DNA of 64,000 nucleotides from Photobacterium galatheae (lineage in GTDB: Bacteria > Pseudomonadota > Gammaproteobacteria > Enterobacterales > Vibrionaceae): NCBI RefSeq assembly GCF_000695255.1, contig NZ_JMIB01000006.1, positions 62,001 through 126,000 on the forward strand. The letters run 5' to 3'. The stretch's first letter is position 1. Each line of letters opens with the position of its first letter. The position numbers and the translations under genes were made by a program. The notes below the pieces were generated by a model that worked only from the letters and a program-made list of their open reading frames with translations, was not told the DNA's origin and did no database searches. Positions 30,001-38,383 of this stretch are shown in pieces.

Positions 30001-30220
30001 AGATCACGCGGTGAGCGAACTGGCCGACAGTGCAGAAATCACGGATACCGGTCGGTTACAGACGGTCGCTGAACTGGCACGGAATCTGGTGCCGGATCGC
30101 CACGGCCGGGACAACATCCAGCCAACGACACCGAGTGTCCGTTCGCGCATTGATCTCGGAGTGATCGAAAAAGTCAGCCGCTTTGGCGTGAATTTCCCAC
30201 AGAAATTTAAATCAAATTAA
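27062..30220 (+). CDS. Catalase-like/LodA-like fusion quinoprotein oxidase
   Basis: This 1052-residue protein has three parts. Residues 1-28 are a Lys-rich tail (THKKTHKKKKEKEQQKH). Residues about 45-360 resemble catalase-related haem proteins: HGIAYGHFEI, ECVLRFSS and a proximal RKVVY (R350-x3-Y354, the haem-ligand pattern). Phe92 sits where a distal His is expected. Residues about 380-1052 match LodA-type oxidases (IVRAAIYPPIGIMRVG, KRQAAQFRVYG, HLANQKSSWYEF, DAFHPGCEMTWPMR). Cys802 and Trp867 are 65 apart, the same spacing I recall for the cysteine tryptophylquinone pair Cys516/Trp581 of Marinomonas LodA. No signal peptide is visible. Such enzymes oxidise amino acids or their side chains and release H2O2; the substrate is unknown. 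ATG 27074, preceded by GGAA, is an alternative start. Confidence 0.85.
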   Translation: METAMTHKKTHKKKKEKEQQKHSKQQGELVNPKYVLKNIDKAPDANDVECWTGGDHYADITLATQRLKEMFVEMGQKTRIERGQQPAERAVFRKQHGIAYGHFEILQDIPDTLKIGIFSGSRYECVLRFSSDTSPSAPDLHTTLGVGIKLFGVPGPKLLGDSDNADFIMQNIDRFFARDAAQMCAFTTAGVIDDDYPAYLEKHPKVHEILNAMSKVEASCLSAGYWAILPFKLGDSQVVKYRLTPLDTYHGAPSNSRDYLAQDLQNRLRQDESRFLFEVQLRTDPATMPLDDAQVVWPESESPYIPVATLTLPKQDITVIGQAEFGRNLAFNIWRTLPEHEPLGSIAQVRKVVYQASADTRHQANGQHMNEPDRIDPKFTGNTDEDSDCIVRAAIYPPIGIMRVGGSDEYFIGPLVPNPKPRLEEDAYRDTRGLLKRQAAQFRVYGLNAAGKAVKELTMDNATLKWHVHLANQKSSWYEFQLALDIPEAEHAPPSLLRNNNVADRRRLLIDGGAQHLDKAGVKKGPEFTGKFMDESVYLGELKTDKKGRLIVLGGQGISRNINGDIAITFANNEGWYDDISDGPVTAEVEYQGVALQVDPAWVVCAPPDYAPMQKSVRTMWDLMRSVAVNAGMLTRPPRPSFRKDILPIFARMTNLQWVNAGFAAAFGHGGQFDYTTPAWIAKLSDPSPAYTELRRTISNNFRRYGQPGAQAAQLWPWLYGDAITIPPSGSERQHATLSELQLAFLEQWVVGDFIPDYVDPKICPHATEPDDIDKVPVAEQPEMLTRGALEFCLADAFHPGCEMTWPMRTAGMYMAPFRLKHASEGIRKDTTYYGPLMNSDIITLAQGPLLGGQVPGGITRWMAIPWQTDTASCRDGYTSKYDPYLPTFWPARVPNNILDATRYQETLDNNLDEQTRIQAFNYRTDWLDALPLHGQPPTYTAQINSMIFNFNQLAVVQSRPGVPGDPNFPAMMQVGITAKDHAVSELADSAEITDTGRLQTVAELARNLVPDRHGRDNIQPTTPSVRSRIDLGVIEKVSRFGVNFPQKFKSN

Positions 30221-30230
30221 ATCCTGTACC

Positions 30231-30253
30231 GGGCGTGGCAGCACACCACGCCC
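30231..30253 (+). other. Hairpin between the lodA-like and lodB-like genes
   Basis: GGGCGTGG and CCACGCCC form an 8-base stem in the 54-base gap, with no T run. It could tune expression of the downstream gene relative to the oxidase. Confidence 0.5.
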
Positions 30254-30274
30254 ACCTCACCGAGGAAACTCGCT

Positions 30275-31423
30275 TTGACACAAATCATCCAGACGCAAAT
30301 CGCAGTGATCGGCGCAGGCGTCGGCGGTTGTATCGCTGCGCTGGCTCTGAGCCGACACTTCGATGTGGTGCTGATCGACCAGCATCCTGAATGCCCGCCA
30401 AAAGTCGGGGAATGTCTGCCGCCGGCTGCCGGTCGCATTCTGCGCGAACTTGGGCTGCTCGACGCATTCCAGCAACATCAGACAATCCATCTCCCCTGTC
30501 ACGGGATCCGCAGCCGCTGGGGTAGCAAAACCTGTTTCATCAATGATAACCTCAACAACCCAGACGGACTGGGCTGGCAGCTCGACCGCGCCGGATTTGA
30601 AAACTGGCTGCGTCAGCAGGTTGTTGCCCGCAATGTCCGTTGTCTGTGGCCAGCCAGACCTGTGGCCGTTCAGCAAGGGCGTGACGGCTGGCTGTTGCAG
30701 CTTCAGGGGACAGGCACACAACAACGGTATGCCCTTCCCTGCCACTTTGTGATTGATGCAAGCGGCCGCCGGAGCGCCTTTGCCGCCATGCTGGGCATCA
30801 GACGTCAGGCATTCGACAAACAGGTTGCCCTCTGGGCCAGTCGGGACGGCCAGCGTGATGACCTGCATCATGATTTACTGGCAACCCTGAGTGCCTGCGA
30901 ATACGGCTGGTGGTACAGTGCCCGCTTACCGGGTCAGCGTCGGGTGCTGGCACTGCAAACCGATGCGGATTTACCTGAACATGGCTTACACCTCAATGCA
31001 GAACGTTTTTTTCAGATGGCCATGGCACAAAAAGAAATCGCCAGCCTGATCACCAGCAGTTCCGTAGCTCAGCAGCACTGGCAACTGCACGGCAAAACCT
31101 CCGCCAATACCACACGCCTCAAGCAATACGCCGGCTTTCGCTGGGCAGCCATCGGGGATGCCGCCTGCAGTTTTAACCCGCTGTCCTCGCAGGGCATGTT
31201 CAATGCCATGGCCACAGCCATGCAACTGGCGGATCAGCTCACACACACCGCACTCGATGATCCACAAGCGCTGGCTGCACTCAGTCACACACACAGCGAA
31301 CAAATCACCTCAGTCTGGCAACATTATCTGGATCACCACCAACACTATTACCTTCAGGAGCAGCGCTGGCCCGACAAACCCTACTGGCAACGAAGACACC
31401 AGTCCTTATCTCTTGAAACTTGA
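30275..31423 (+). CDS. LodB-like FAD-dependent maturation flavoprotein
   Basis: A 382-residue flavoprotein with the dinucleotide motif VIGAGVGGCIAALAL near the N-terminus, a KVGECLPPAA segment and IGDAACSFNPLSSQGMFNA near residue 290, as in the LodB/GoxB branch of the halogenase and monooxygenase superfamily. In Marinomonas the partner flavoprotein is required to make the quinone cofactor of LodA. The start is a TTG at 30275, with GAGGAA eight bases before it and no in-frame ATG before the FAD motif. It follows the LodA-like gene by 54 bases and the pair is presumably an operon. Confidence 0.83.
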   Translation: MTQIIQTQIAVIGAGVGGCIAALALSRHFDVVLIDQHPECPPKVGECLPPAAGRILRELGLLDAFQQHQTIHLPCHGIRSRWGSKTCFINDNLNNPDGLGWQLDRAGFENWLRQQVVARNVRCLWPARPVAVQQGRDGWLLQLQGTGTQQRYALPCHFVIDASGRRSAFAAMLGIRRQAFDKQVALWASRDGQRDDLHHDLLATLSACEYGWWYSARLPGQRRVLALQTDADLPEHGLHLNAERFFQMAMAQKEIASLITSSSVAQQHWQLHGKTSANTTRLKQYAGFRWAAIGDAACSFNPLSSQGMFNAMATAMQLADQLTHTALDDPQALAALSHTHSEQITSVWQHYLDHHQHYYLQEQRWPDKPYWQRRHQSLSLET

Positions 31424-31540
31424 TGCCTGCCGCATTTAACTCAATATATTGATGTTTTACACAGACATAACGTGAAACACTTCTAAATAAATCCGGTGCT
31501 GATAACATCATCATCCCTAATATCAGTCACCGGATGTATC

Positions 31541-32260
31541 ATGTTCACCCAATGCAAATGGATTCTGACCAGCGCACTGCTGAGTCTCAGCCTCCTGCCA
31601 CAAATTGCCAACGCCAACCCGCCTGAGTCATTTTCCAAGGCCAAAAAATTACTGGTTAAGATTTATCAGGATCACAACGAAAGTTTTTACTGTGGTTGCC
31701 AGATTAACTGGCAAGGCAAGAAAGGCGTCCCCGATTTAAACAGCTGCGGCTATCAGGTGCGTAAACAAGCAAAGCGGGCCAGCCGAATTGAATGGGAACA
31801 TGTCGTCCCCGCCTGGCAATTTGGTCATCAGTTGCAATGCTGGCAGGATGGCGGCCGGAAAAACTGCCGGAAAGATCCGATCTTCAGACGTATGGAAGCT
31901 GACATGCACAACCTGACTCCAGCCATCGGCGAAGTGAACGGTGACCGTTCAAACTTCCGCTTTACCCCATGGAAAGAAAATGAAGGAGCCAACTACGGTC
32001 AGTGTGATATCAAGGTCGATTTCAAAAACCGCCGGGTCGATCCGCCGCAGCGGGCACGGGGGGCTATTGCAAGGACTTATCTTTACATGGAACAGAAATA
32101 CAGCTTCCGGCTGGCCAAAAGCCAGCGACAGCTCATGCAAGCCTGGCACAAGACCTATCCGGTCAGCGCCTGGGAATGCGAGCGAGACCGCCGTATCGAG
32201 AAGATTCAAAAACAGCACAACGATTTTGTGCTGAAAGCCTGTCAACAGGCCGGACTGTAA
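31541..32260 (+). CDS. endA: Secreted/periplasmic endonuclease I (EndA/Dns family)
   Basis: A 239-residue endonuclease with a signal peptide ending IANA. The catalytic segment is [14 protein letters not shown] (His near residue 87), followed by several Cys likely in disulfides and [10 protein letters not shown]. It degrades DNA in the periplasm or outside the cell; in vibrios the homologue Dns limits natural transformation. It lies between sprT and rsmE as in E. coli, but displaced from sprT by the lodA/lodB-type insertion. The ATG at 31541 gives the signal peptide. Confidence 0.94.
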   Translation: MFTQCKWILTSALLSLSLLPQIANANPPESFSKAKKLLVKIYQDHNESFYCGCQINWQGKKGVPDLNSCGYQVRKQAKRASRIEWEHVVPAWQFGHQLQCWQDGGRKNCRKDPIFRRMEADMHNLTPAIGEVNGDRSNFRFTPWKENEGANYGQCDIKVDFKNRRVDPPQRARGAIARTYLYMEQKYSFRLAKSQRQLMQAWHKTYPVSAWECERDRRIEKIQKQHNDFVLKACQQAGL

Positions 32261-32319
32261 CCTTGTGCACGGCTGAGACAGGTCGCTCAGCCGTGACTTG
32301 ATGTTGTTCAGGGCGACAA

Positions 32320-33636
32320 TCAGTCACGCGACATCTCTTCACGATAGCGCCTGTTGCTCTCCATCACTGGCGCTGGCCCGAACAGTCGTTCAAATCGTGC
32401 TGACATCACAGCCGTCCGCGACTGGCACCAGCCCGCACCATAAGGCAGATCAACCGGTGTCGCGTTATTGATCGGTACAAACTCAGCGGTCAGGTTCTGC
32501 TGTAAGATCGATTCAGACACCAGTTTCGCACGCGGTGCCACTTCCTTCTGAGCCAGCCGGTTCCGCTGCCCCCAGCCAAGAATCAAATCATCACAGCTGT
32601 AATCAACGGTTGTCGGGACTGTTGTGAAACCGACATCAGACACCACGCCATATTCACGCCACATCATGTAGGCTTCAAACAGCATGGCAACATCTTCTTC
32701 AGCCGTATAATAGCCGTAGAAATCGGCTGCGCCATCAGGTTCGAACGTTGCGCCGGCCTGCTCTGGCGCCAGTACTTTTTTCACTGATGACCCACCGAAA
32801 TAACTCTTTGCAGCCTGCGCCAGATCACCGGATTTCAGCGCGTGATCCTGATAGAGTTGCTGATTGATCTGACTGGATTTATTCCGGTCAATATTGGTCT
32901 GAATACTGGTCGATGCATCCAGTCTGTCGAGCAAATCCGGTGGCAGAAAATCATTGGCGTGGGCCAGCTCATGGGCAAGTAAACGAAACAGGCCAGGCCG
33001 GATTTCAGCCTCGGATCGCCAGTAATTCGTGAACTCGTTGAAAGTATTACTGTAAGTCACGTAGTTGCCGCTGGCCGGATCGACATAACGCTGCAAAGCG
33101 ATAAATCGCTGCCTGCTGGCAAAACCAGAGCGGTAATCGTCCTGTTGGTAAATATCACTCCATTCCACCACATCCCGCCACAGATAACGCGGGTCGATAT
33201 AAATGCTGGCTGTCGCGCTGTGATAAAAGGACGGGCGCACTTCAAAGCTCAGCACAATCACATTCAGCGGCTTGAACAGATTCAGCATCTCCTGCGGCAA
33301 ACCCCTGACCACATCCATGAAACTGTCTCCCATCCATGAATGGGACACCAGCAACCGCTGAGCAATATCATCCGGAGTCAGATCGCCGGATTTCTGATAT
33401 CCCAGCGGCGCAATATCCCGTATCTGACAGGACTGCCCCTGTTGATAAATCACCGCGCAATCCATCGCAGATTGAGCAAAGGGGCTGCTGGCCTGATAAG
33501 GCTGCAAATCCTGCAGTCGCGGCTCGCCATTCAGATTGAGGCTTCTGTCCCCGGATTTGCCACCGCCACAGCCCGAAATCATCAACAGCGCTGCCGCTAT
33601 CATGCTCAGTCGTTGTCTGTTTTTTATTTTCAGCAT
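32320..33636 (-). CDS. Uncharacterised lipoprotein with an HExxH zinc motif
   Basis: A 438-residue predicted lipoprotein. The signal peptide carries the lipobox LMISGC followed by a Gly/Ser linker. The zinc-peptidase-like motif LAHELAHANDF has its HELAH at about residues 222-226; AEEDVAMLFEAYMMW further on could supply a third metal ligand (Glu). I cannot assign it to a named peptidase family. It is on the minus strand between endA and rsmE, which are normally adjacent, so it is an addition at this locus. The ATG at 33636 fits the signal peptide. Confidence 0.75.
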   Translation of the reverse strand: MLKIKNRQRLSMIAAALLMISGCGGGKSGDRSLNLNGEPRLQDLQPYQASSPFAQSAMDCAVIYQQGQSCQIRDIAPLGYQKSGDLTPDDIAQRLLVSHSWMGDSFMDVVRGLPQEMLNLFKPLNVIVLSFEVRPSFYHSATASIYIDPRYLWRDVVEWSDIYQQDDYRSGFASRQRFIALQRYVDPASGNYVTYSNTFNEFTNYWRSEAEIRPGLFRLLAHELAHANDFLPPDLLDRLDASTSIQTNIDRNKSSQINQQLYQDHALKSGDLAQAAKSYFGGSSVKKVLAPEQAGATFEPDGAADFYGYYTAEEDVAMLFEAYMMWREYGVVSDVGFTTVPTTVDYSCDDLILGWGQRNRLAQKEVAPRAKLVSESILQQNLTAEFVPINNATPVDLPYGAGWCQSRTAVMSARFERLFGPAPVMESNRRYREEMSRD

Positions 33637-33707
33637 TGTTCTTTGTCTGTCCCTAATATCATCAAGCGGATTCTGCCATCCCAAAAAAGCACAACATGTT
33701 GCTTATT

Positions 33708-33911
33708 CTATCCCTTATTTTTAGCTGAAATGGCGTCAGGGATATCTGATTTCAGCACACCCCGTCCTTTATCGAACAACGCGGTCATATCGTCGTTTTT
33801 CAATCCACCACAAGCAATGTTCGATACATTGTCTTCAAGCTTGATATACTGGCCCCAGATTTTATCTTCACAGCCAATGAATCGAATATGAGAGTGCCAC
33901 GTATTTTCCAT
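33708..33911 (-). pseudogene. Possible gene remnant or small ORF upstream of the lipoprotein
   Basis: A 67-codon frame on the minus strand whose central part ([19 protein letters not shown] and on through [18 protein letters not shown]) has natural codon choice and protein-like composition. The beginning overlaps the rsmE start on the other strand and looks non-coding. It may be a decayed C-terminal fragment or a short real gene; I do not recognise it. Confidence 0.25.
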
Positions 33912-34619
33912 CCTGAGCCGCTGCCTGCAAGCGGAAAAGTGACCTTAAGTGACGACGCCGCCAATCATGTGGGCCGCGTCATGCGCATGCAACCCGGTCA
34001 GGAAGTTCTGCTGTTTGATGGCAGCAATGCTGAGTTTCCGGCCGTCATCACCGAAGCCGGCAAAAAGCGGGTGGATGTTGAGATCAGCGAACGCCGTGAA
34101 AACAATGTGGAATCCCCGCTGGAGCTGCATCTGGGTCAGGTGGTTTCCCGCGGGGAAAAGATGGAATTCACCATTCAGAAATCCGTAGAACTGGGTGTGA
34201 GCAGCATCACCCCGCTGATTTCAGAACGTTGTGGCGTCAAACTGAGCCAGGACAGATTCGATAAAAAACTCGCCCAGTGGCAGAAAATCGCCATCAGTGC
34301 CTGTGAACAATGCGGCCGCAACGTGGTGCCTGAGATCCGTCCGATCATGAAGCTGGAAGACTGGTGTGCAGAAGAATTTGACGGCCTGAAGTTGAATTTG
34401 CACCCAAGAGCCCAATATTCCATTAATACCCTGCCCGCCCCGGTTTCCCGTGTTCGCCTGTTGATTGGCCCGGAAGGCGGCCTGTCGGAGCAGGAAATCG
34501 GGATGACCGAAGACTACCAGTTCAGTGAAGTGCTGCTGGGCCCGCGGGTCCTCAGAACCGAAACTGCCGCCATGACGGCAATGACTGCGCTACAGGTTCG
34601 CTTTGGCGATCTCGGCTAA
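33888..34619 (+). CDS. rsmE: 16S rRNA m3U1498 methyltransferase
   Basis: A 243-residue SPOUT-fold methyltransferase. It opens [12 protein letters not shown] with a PUA-like N-terminal domain. The C-terminal knot carries [14 protein letters not shown] and [11 protein letters not shown], which bind SAM. Length equals E. coli RsmE. It lies 15 bases before gshB and leads the rsmE-gshB unit. Confidence 0.97.
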   Translation: MRVPRIFHPEPLPASGKVTLSDDAANHVGRVMRMQPGQEVLLFDGSNAEFPAVITEAGKKRVDVEISERRENNVESPLELHLGQVVSRGEKMEFTIQKSVELGVSSITPLISERCGVKLSQDRFDKKLAQWQKIAISACEQCGRNVVPEIRPIMKLEDWCAEEFDGLKLNLHPRAQYSINTLPAPVSRVRLLIGPEGGLSEQEIGMTEDYQFSEVLLGPRVLRTETAAMTAMTALQVRFGDLG

Positions 34620-34634
34620 CCAAGGAGAAAAGAC

Positions 34635-35585
34635 ATGATCAAATTGGGTATTGTGATGGATCCCATCCAGTCCATTAACATCAAGAAAGATTCCAGTTTT
34701 GCAATGATGCTGGAAGCGCAGCGTCGGGGCTGGGAAATCCACTACATGGAAATGGCCGATCTGTCTCTGGAGCAGGGCAAAGCACTGGCTCGCACCCGTA
34801 TCGTGACCCTGAAAGAAGATCCGAACGACTGGTTCAGTTTCGATGGCGAGCAGGAAATTGCCCTGAGCGATCTGGATGCTGTGCTGATGCGTAAAGATCC
34901 GCCGTTCGACACAGAATACATCTACGCGACCTATATTCTGGAACGCGCGGAAGAAGAAGGCACCCTGATCGTCAACAAGCCGCAAAGCCTGCGCGACTGT
35001 AACGAAAAACTCTTCACCGCCTGGTTCCCGGAGCTGACGCCAACCACACTTGTGACCCGACGTGATGACAAGATCCGTGCTTTCTATGAAACCCATGGCG
35101 ACATGATCCTCAAACCGCTGGATGGCATGGGCGGTTCCTCGATTTTCCGTGTCAAACAAGGCGATCCGAACCTGTCGGTGATCATCGAAGCCCTGACCAA
35201 CAACGGTCAGTTCTACTGTATGGCTCAGTCTTTCGTACCGGACATCAGTAACGGGGACAAACGTATTCTGGTCGTTGACGGCGAGCCAATGCCTTACTGT
35301 CTGGCACGTATTCCGGCAGAAGGTGAAACTCGTGGTAACCTGGCTGCCGGAGGCCGGGGCGAACCCCGTCCACTGAGCGAGACAGACCGTCAAATTGCCG
35401 AGGCCGTAGCGCCGACCCTGAAAGAAAAAGGTCTAATTTTTGTCGGCCTGGACGTGATTGGCGACAAACTGACAGAAATTAATGTCACCAGCCCGACCTG
35501 TATCCGTGAAATTGAAGCTGCCTTCGATATTTCCATCACCGGAAAACTGATGGATGCCATTGAACGTCGTCTGAAAGACGCTTAA
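34635..35585 (+). CDS. gshB: Glutathione synthetase
   Basis: A 316-residue ATP-grasp enzyme that joins gamma-glutamylcysteine and glycine. It starts MIKLGIVMDPI and shows the family patterns MRKDPPFDTEYIYATY, ILKPLDGMGGSSIFR and EINVTSPTCIREIE. The strong RBS AAGGAGAAAAG lies before the ATG. Same length as E. coli GshB. Confidence 0.98.
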   Translation: MIKLGIVMDPIQSINIKKDSSFAMMLEAQRRGWEIHYMEMADLSLEQGKALARTRIVTLKEDPNDWFSFDGEQEIALSDLDAVLMRKDPPFDTEYIYATYILERAEEEGTLIVNKPQSLRDCNEKLFTAWFPELTPTTLVTRRDDKIRAFYETHGDMILKPLDGMGGSSIFRVKQGDPNLSVIIEALTNNGQFYCMAQSFVPDISNGDKRILVVDGEPMPYCLARIPAEGETRGNLAAGGRGEPRPLSETDRQIAEAVAPTLKEKGLIFVGLDVIGDKLTEINVTSPTCIREIEAAFDISITGKLMDAIERRLKDA

Positions 35586-35725
35586 CCGGAACACTGTGAC
35601 TGAGTGTATTGTCTAACCGATCATCAGAGATCCGCGATAGATCTCAGACAATACCTCAGCCAGACATACCATTTAAGCCAAAGAGTTCTCATACTGTATC
35701 TATGAGCGCTTGTTGTAAGGACTGA

Positions 35726-36292
35726 ATGATGAACCTCACCAATCATTTTCTGGTGGCCATGCCCAGTCTGCAGGATCCACACTTCAAACGCAGTGTGGTC
35801 TATGTGTGCGAGCACAACGACGAAGGTGCCATGGGTATTGTCATCAACCTGCCGATTGATGTATCAGTCGGCAGTATGCTGGAACAAATAGAAGTGGAGC
35901 GTGAGCTGCCGCTGGATCATCCAGACAGCCTGAAGAAACCCGTCATGCTCGGTGGCCCTGTGGCCGGCGACCGCGGCTTTGTGCTGCATAACAGCAAAAC
36001 AAATTACAGCTCCAGCCTGGATCTGACCGACGAGATCAAGATGACCACGTCCAAAGATATTCTGCCACTGCTGGGTACCAAAGATGAACCCAGTCAGTTT
36101 ATCGTGGCCCTTGGCTATGCCGGCTGGACTGCCGGACAACTTGAGCAGGAACTGGCAGAGAACAGCTGGCTGACCATGGAGGCGGATCCGGAAGTGGTCT
36201 TCGAAACCCCCATCAGTGAGCGCTGGGAAAAAGCCGTTGCCAAACTGGGCATTCATTCGGCGAACCTGTCAACAGAAGTAGGACATTCATGA
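35726..36292 (+). CDS. yqgE: YqgE/AlgH family protein
   Basis: A 188-residue UPF0301 (AlgH) protein with the typical [25 protein letters not shown] start and MGIVINLP. Molecular function is unknown. Two ATG codons (35726 and 35729) are in frame; the second gives the usual MNL start. It overlaps ruvX by 4 bases (ATGA), so the two are translationally coupled. Confidence 0.95.
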   Translation: MMNLTNHFLVAMPSLQDPHFKRSVVYVCEHNDEGAMGIVINLPIDVSVGSMLEQIEVERELPLDHPDSLKKPVMLGGPVAGDRGFVLHNSKTNYSSSLDLTDEIKMTTSKDILPLLGTKDEPSQFIVALGYAGWTAGQLEQELAENSWLTMEADPEVVFETPISERWEKAVAKLGIHSANLSTEVGHS

Positions 36293-36717
36293 GCACATCC
36301 CGTACAGTACTCGCCTTTGACTATGGCGTGAAAAGCATTGGCGCCGCAATCGGCCAGGAACTGACAGGCACTGCCAACCCGCTTTCTGCTCTGAAAGCCA
36401 ATGACGGTATCCCGAGCTGGGAAGCCATTGAAAAGCTGCTCAAGGAATGGCAACCGGATCTGGTCATCGTGGGTTTGCCACTGGATGTTTATGGTGAAGA
36501 ACTGGCCAGTATTACTCCACGCGCGCGCAAGTTTGCCAACCGACTGCATGGCCGCTTCGGCTGCCAGGTTGAGATGCACGATGAACGACTGAGCACGGTC
36601 GAAGCCCGTTCCGATCTGTTTGCCCGGGGTGGCTACCGCTCACTGAGTAAAGGCAATGTGGATTCTCAGTCTGCGGTTGTCATCTTAGAAAGCTGGTTTG
36701 AACAGCAATACGGTTAA
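36289..36717 (+). CDS. ruvX: RuvX/YqgF, pre-16S rRNA processing nuclease
   Basis: A 142-residue RNase H-fold protein with the N-terminal [14 protein letters not shown] (catalytic Asp), the central [12 protein letters not shown] and the C-terminal [12 protein letters not shown] (second acidic site). E. coli YqgF (138) matures the 16S 5' end. Overlaps yqgE by 4 bases. A repeat element and terminator follow. Confidence 0.95.
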   Translation: MSTSRTVLAFDYGVKSIGAAIGQELTGTANPLSALKANDGIPSWEAIEKLLKEWQPDLVIVGLPLDVYGEELASITPRARKFANRLHGRFGCQVEMHDERLSTVEARSDLFARGGYRSLSKGNVDSQSAVVILESWFEQQYG

Positions 36718-36753
36718 TTTGCCTGTACCGAACCGCGCAATACAGCCTGCTGC

Positions 36754-36834
36754 GTACAGCTGCTTTATACACCCGCCTTATACAGCCCAGCAGGCTTTTG
36801 GATCATGGGTGACCCAAAGCGCGGAAAGCTGTAC
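36754..36834 (-). repeat. Palindromic repeat, copy D (complete, inverted)
   Basis: This 81-base element begins GTACAGCT and ends AGCTGTAC, giving 8-base terminal inverted repeats. Inside, GCTTTTGGATCATGGGTGAC then CCAAAGC form a second, nested palindrome. On the minus strand it aligns with copy A word for word (GTACAGCTT, GCTTTGGG, CACCCATG, CCAAAAGC). Confidence 0.75.
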
Positions 36835-36848
36835 ACCCCCGAACGAAA

Positions 36849-36879
36849 AAAGCCCCGGACACGCTTGTACCGGGGCTTT
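36849..36879. terminator. Bidirectional terminator between ruvX and the YjiH-type gene
   Basis: AAAGCCCCGG and CCGGGGCTTT with an 11-base loop, an A run on the left and TCTCTTTT on the right, between convergent genes. Confidence 0.85.
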
Positions 36880-36930
36880 CTCTTTTGACCTCAGGGGAAA
36901 CATGAGGCGCTACATCGGCCCGACCACGAT

Positions 36931-38241
36931 TTACCCAACCACTAAAAGCGCAAACGGGATCGCCAGCAACAAACTGAGCGCGGTGCGGATAAACCAGACC
37001 ACCACCAGACGGCCGACACTGAGCGGAATCGAGGTCGACAGAATGCACGGTATTGATGCCGAAAAGAACAGAACGCTGGACACGCAAACCACAGCCGAAG
37101 CCATGCGAACCACAACATCTGCCTCACGCAATAAAAGTGCGGGCAGGAACATTTCTGCCAGTCCTGATGCCGACGCCTGCGCCAGTGCTTTCGCCCCCTC
37201 TATGCCCCAAATCGCGGTAAACGGATAAAACAGGTAACCCAGCCACTCAAAGACTGGGGTGTACTTGGCAACCAGCAGACCAATCAGCCCGACCGACATG
37301 ATGGACGGCAGAATGGCAATCGTCATCAGCAAACCATCTTTGATCGTCGATCGGATTCCGCTTCCCAGCGATGGCGCCTGACGTGCTACATCCATCCCGG
37401 TTTGATACGCCGTCTGGAATCGTCCCTCACGACCGGCATCCGGTTCCGGATCCCGAACCGACTCATCCATTCCCCGCAGTGGCGGTAAACGCACCGTAAT
37501 CGCCGTAACGAGGAAAGTGATCACCAGCGTCCCCCAGAAATACAAATTCCAGACTGCCATCAGATCCAGCGTCTTCGCCACAATGATCATGAAAGTGGCT
37601 GAGACCGTTGAAAATCCTGTTGCGATAATCGCCGCTTCTTTCGCAGAATACTGACCCGATTTGTATACACGATTCGTGATCAGTAATCCCAGTGAATAGC
37701 TGCCGACGAAGGAAGCTACCGCATCAATCGCTGAACGGCCCGGTGTCCGCCAGATCGGCCGCATCACCGGCTGCACCAGAATGCCAATCAGCTCCAGCAA
37801 CCCGTAGCTGACCAGAAAAGACAAAAATACAGCCCCGACCGGCACAATCAGTCCGACTGAAATCACCAGTTTTTCAAACAAAAACGGCAGCATATCTTTA
37901 CTGTGCAGAAATTCAGGGCCAGTCCCGGTCACCGCCATCACAGCCGCCACAGCCCCCAGCAACTTCAGCACTGAAAACGTCTTATCCGTCAGACTCTTCG
38001 ACCATTGGCCAGACACAAACGGATACGCCGCCCCCACGACAATCATGCCCAGTGCGTACCAGGCTACACCGCTGCCCAACCAACTTTTGATGTGACCAAC
38101 CAAATGATCCAGCGGAATGGTCGACTTCCCGCCAATTGTAATGGGAATAAAAAAGAAAAAGATTCCGACAGCACTGAGTACCAGCAGCCGAAAACGTGCC
38201 AGTGCATCTGATGCACTGGTACGGGTCTGTGATTGTTCCAT
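36931..38241 (-). CDS. YjiH family inner-membrane protein (nucleoside recognition/gate fold)
   Basis: A 436-residue hydrophobic protein with about ten membrane helices and the repeated Gate-type segments of the YjiH family (TPGRSAIDAVASFVGSYSLG, ATGFSTVSATFMIIVAK and ASASGLAEMFLPALLL). Substrate unknown. The start MEQSQTRTS at 38241 is more plausible than the upstream open frame. It is flanked by copies of the palindromic repeat on both sides. Confidence 0.85.
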   Translation of the reverse strand: MEQSQTRTSASDALARFRLLVLSAVGIFFFFIPITIGGKSTIPLDHLVGHIKSWLGSGVAWYALGMIVVGAAYPFVSGQWSKSLTDKTFSVLKLLGAVAAVMAVTGTGPEFLHSKDMLPFLFEKLVISVGLIVPVGAVFLSFLVSYGLLELIGILVQPVMRPIWRTPGRSAIDAVASFVGSYSLGLLITNRVYKSGQYSAKEAAIIATGFSTVSATFMIIVAKTLDLMAVWNLYFWGTLVITFLVTAITVRLPPLRGMDESVRDPEPDAGREGRFQTAYQTGMDVARQAPSLGSGIRSTIKDGLLMTIAILPSIMSVGLIGLLVAKYTPVFEWLGYLFYPFTAIWGIEGAKALAQASASGLAEMFLPALLLREADVVVRMASAVVCVSSVLFFSASIPCILSTSIPLSVGRLVVVWFIRTALSLLLAIPFALLVVG

Positions 38242-38383
38242 ATCATTCGCTCCCTCTTCATTACATTTGTATATACATATAGAGAGTGAATCCATAGCGC
38301 TCAAGATGGTTATTTTGAAATCAACGACGGGATCACAAATAATTAACAAATGTATTATCAGGCACAATCACGGGCAACCTGAT

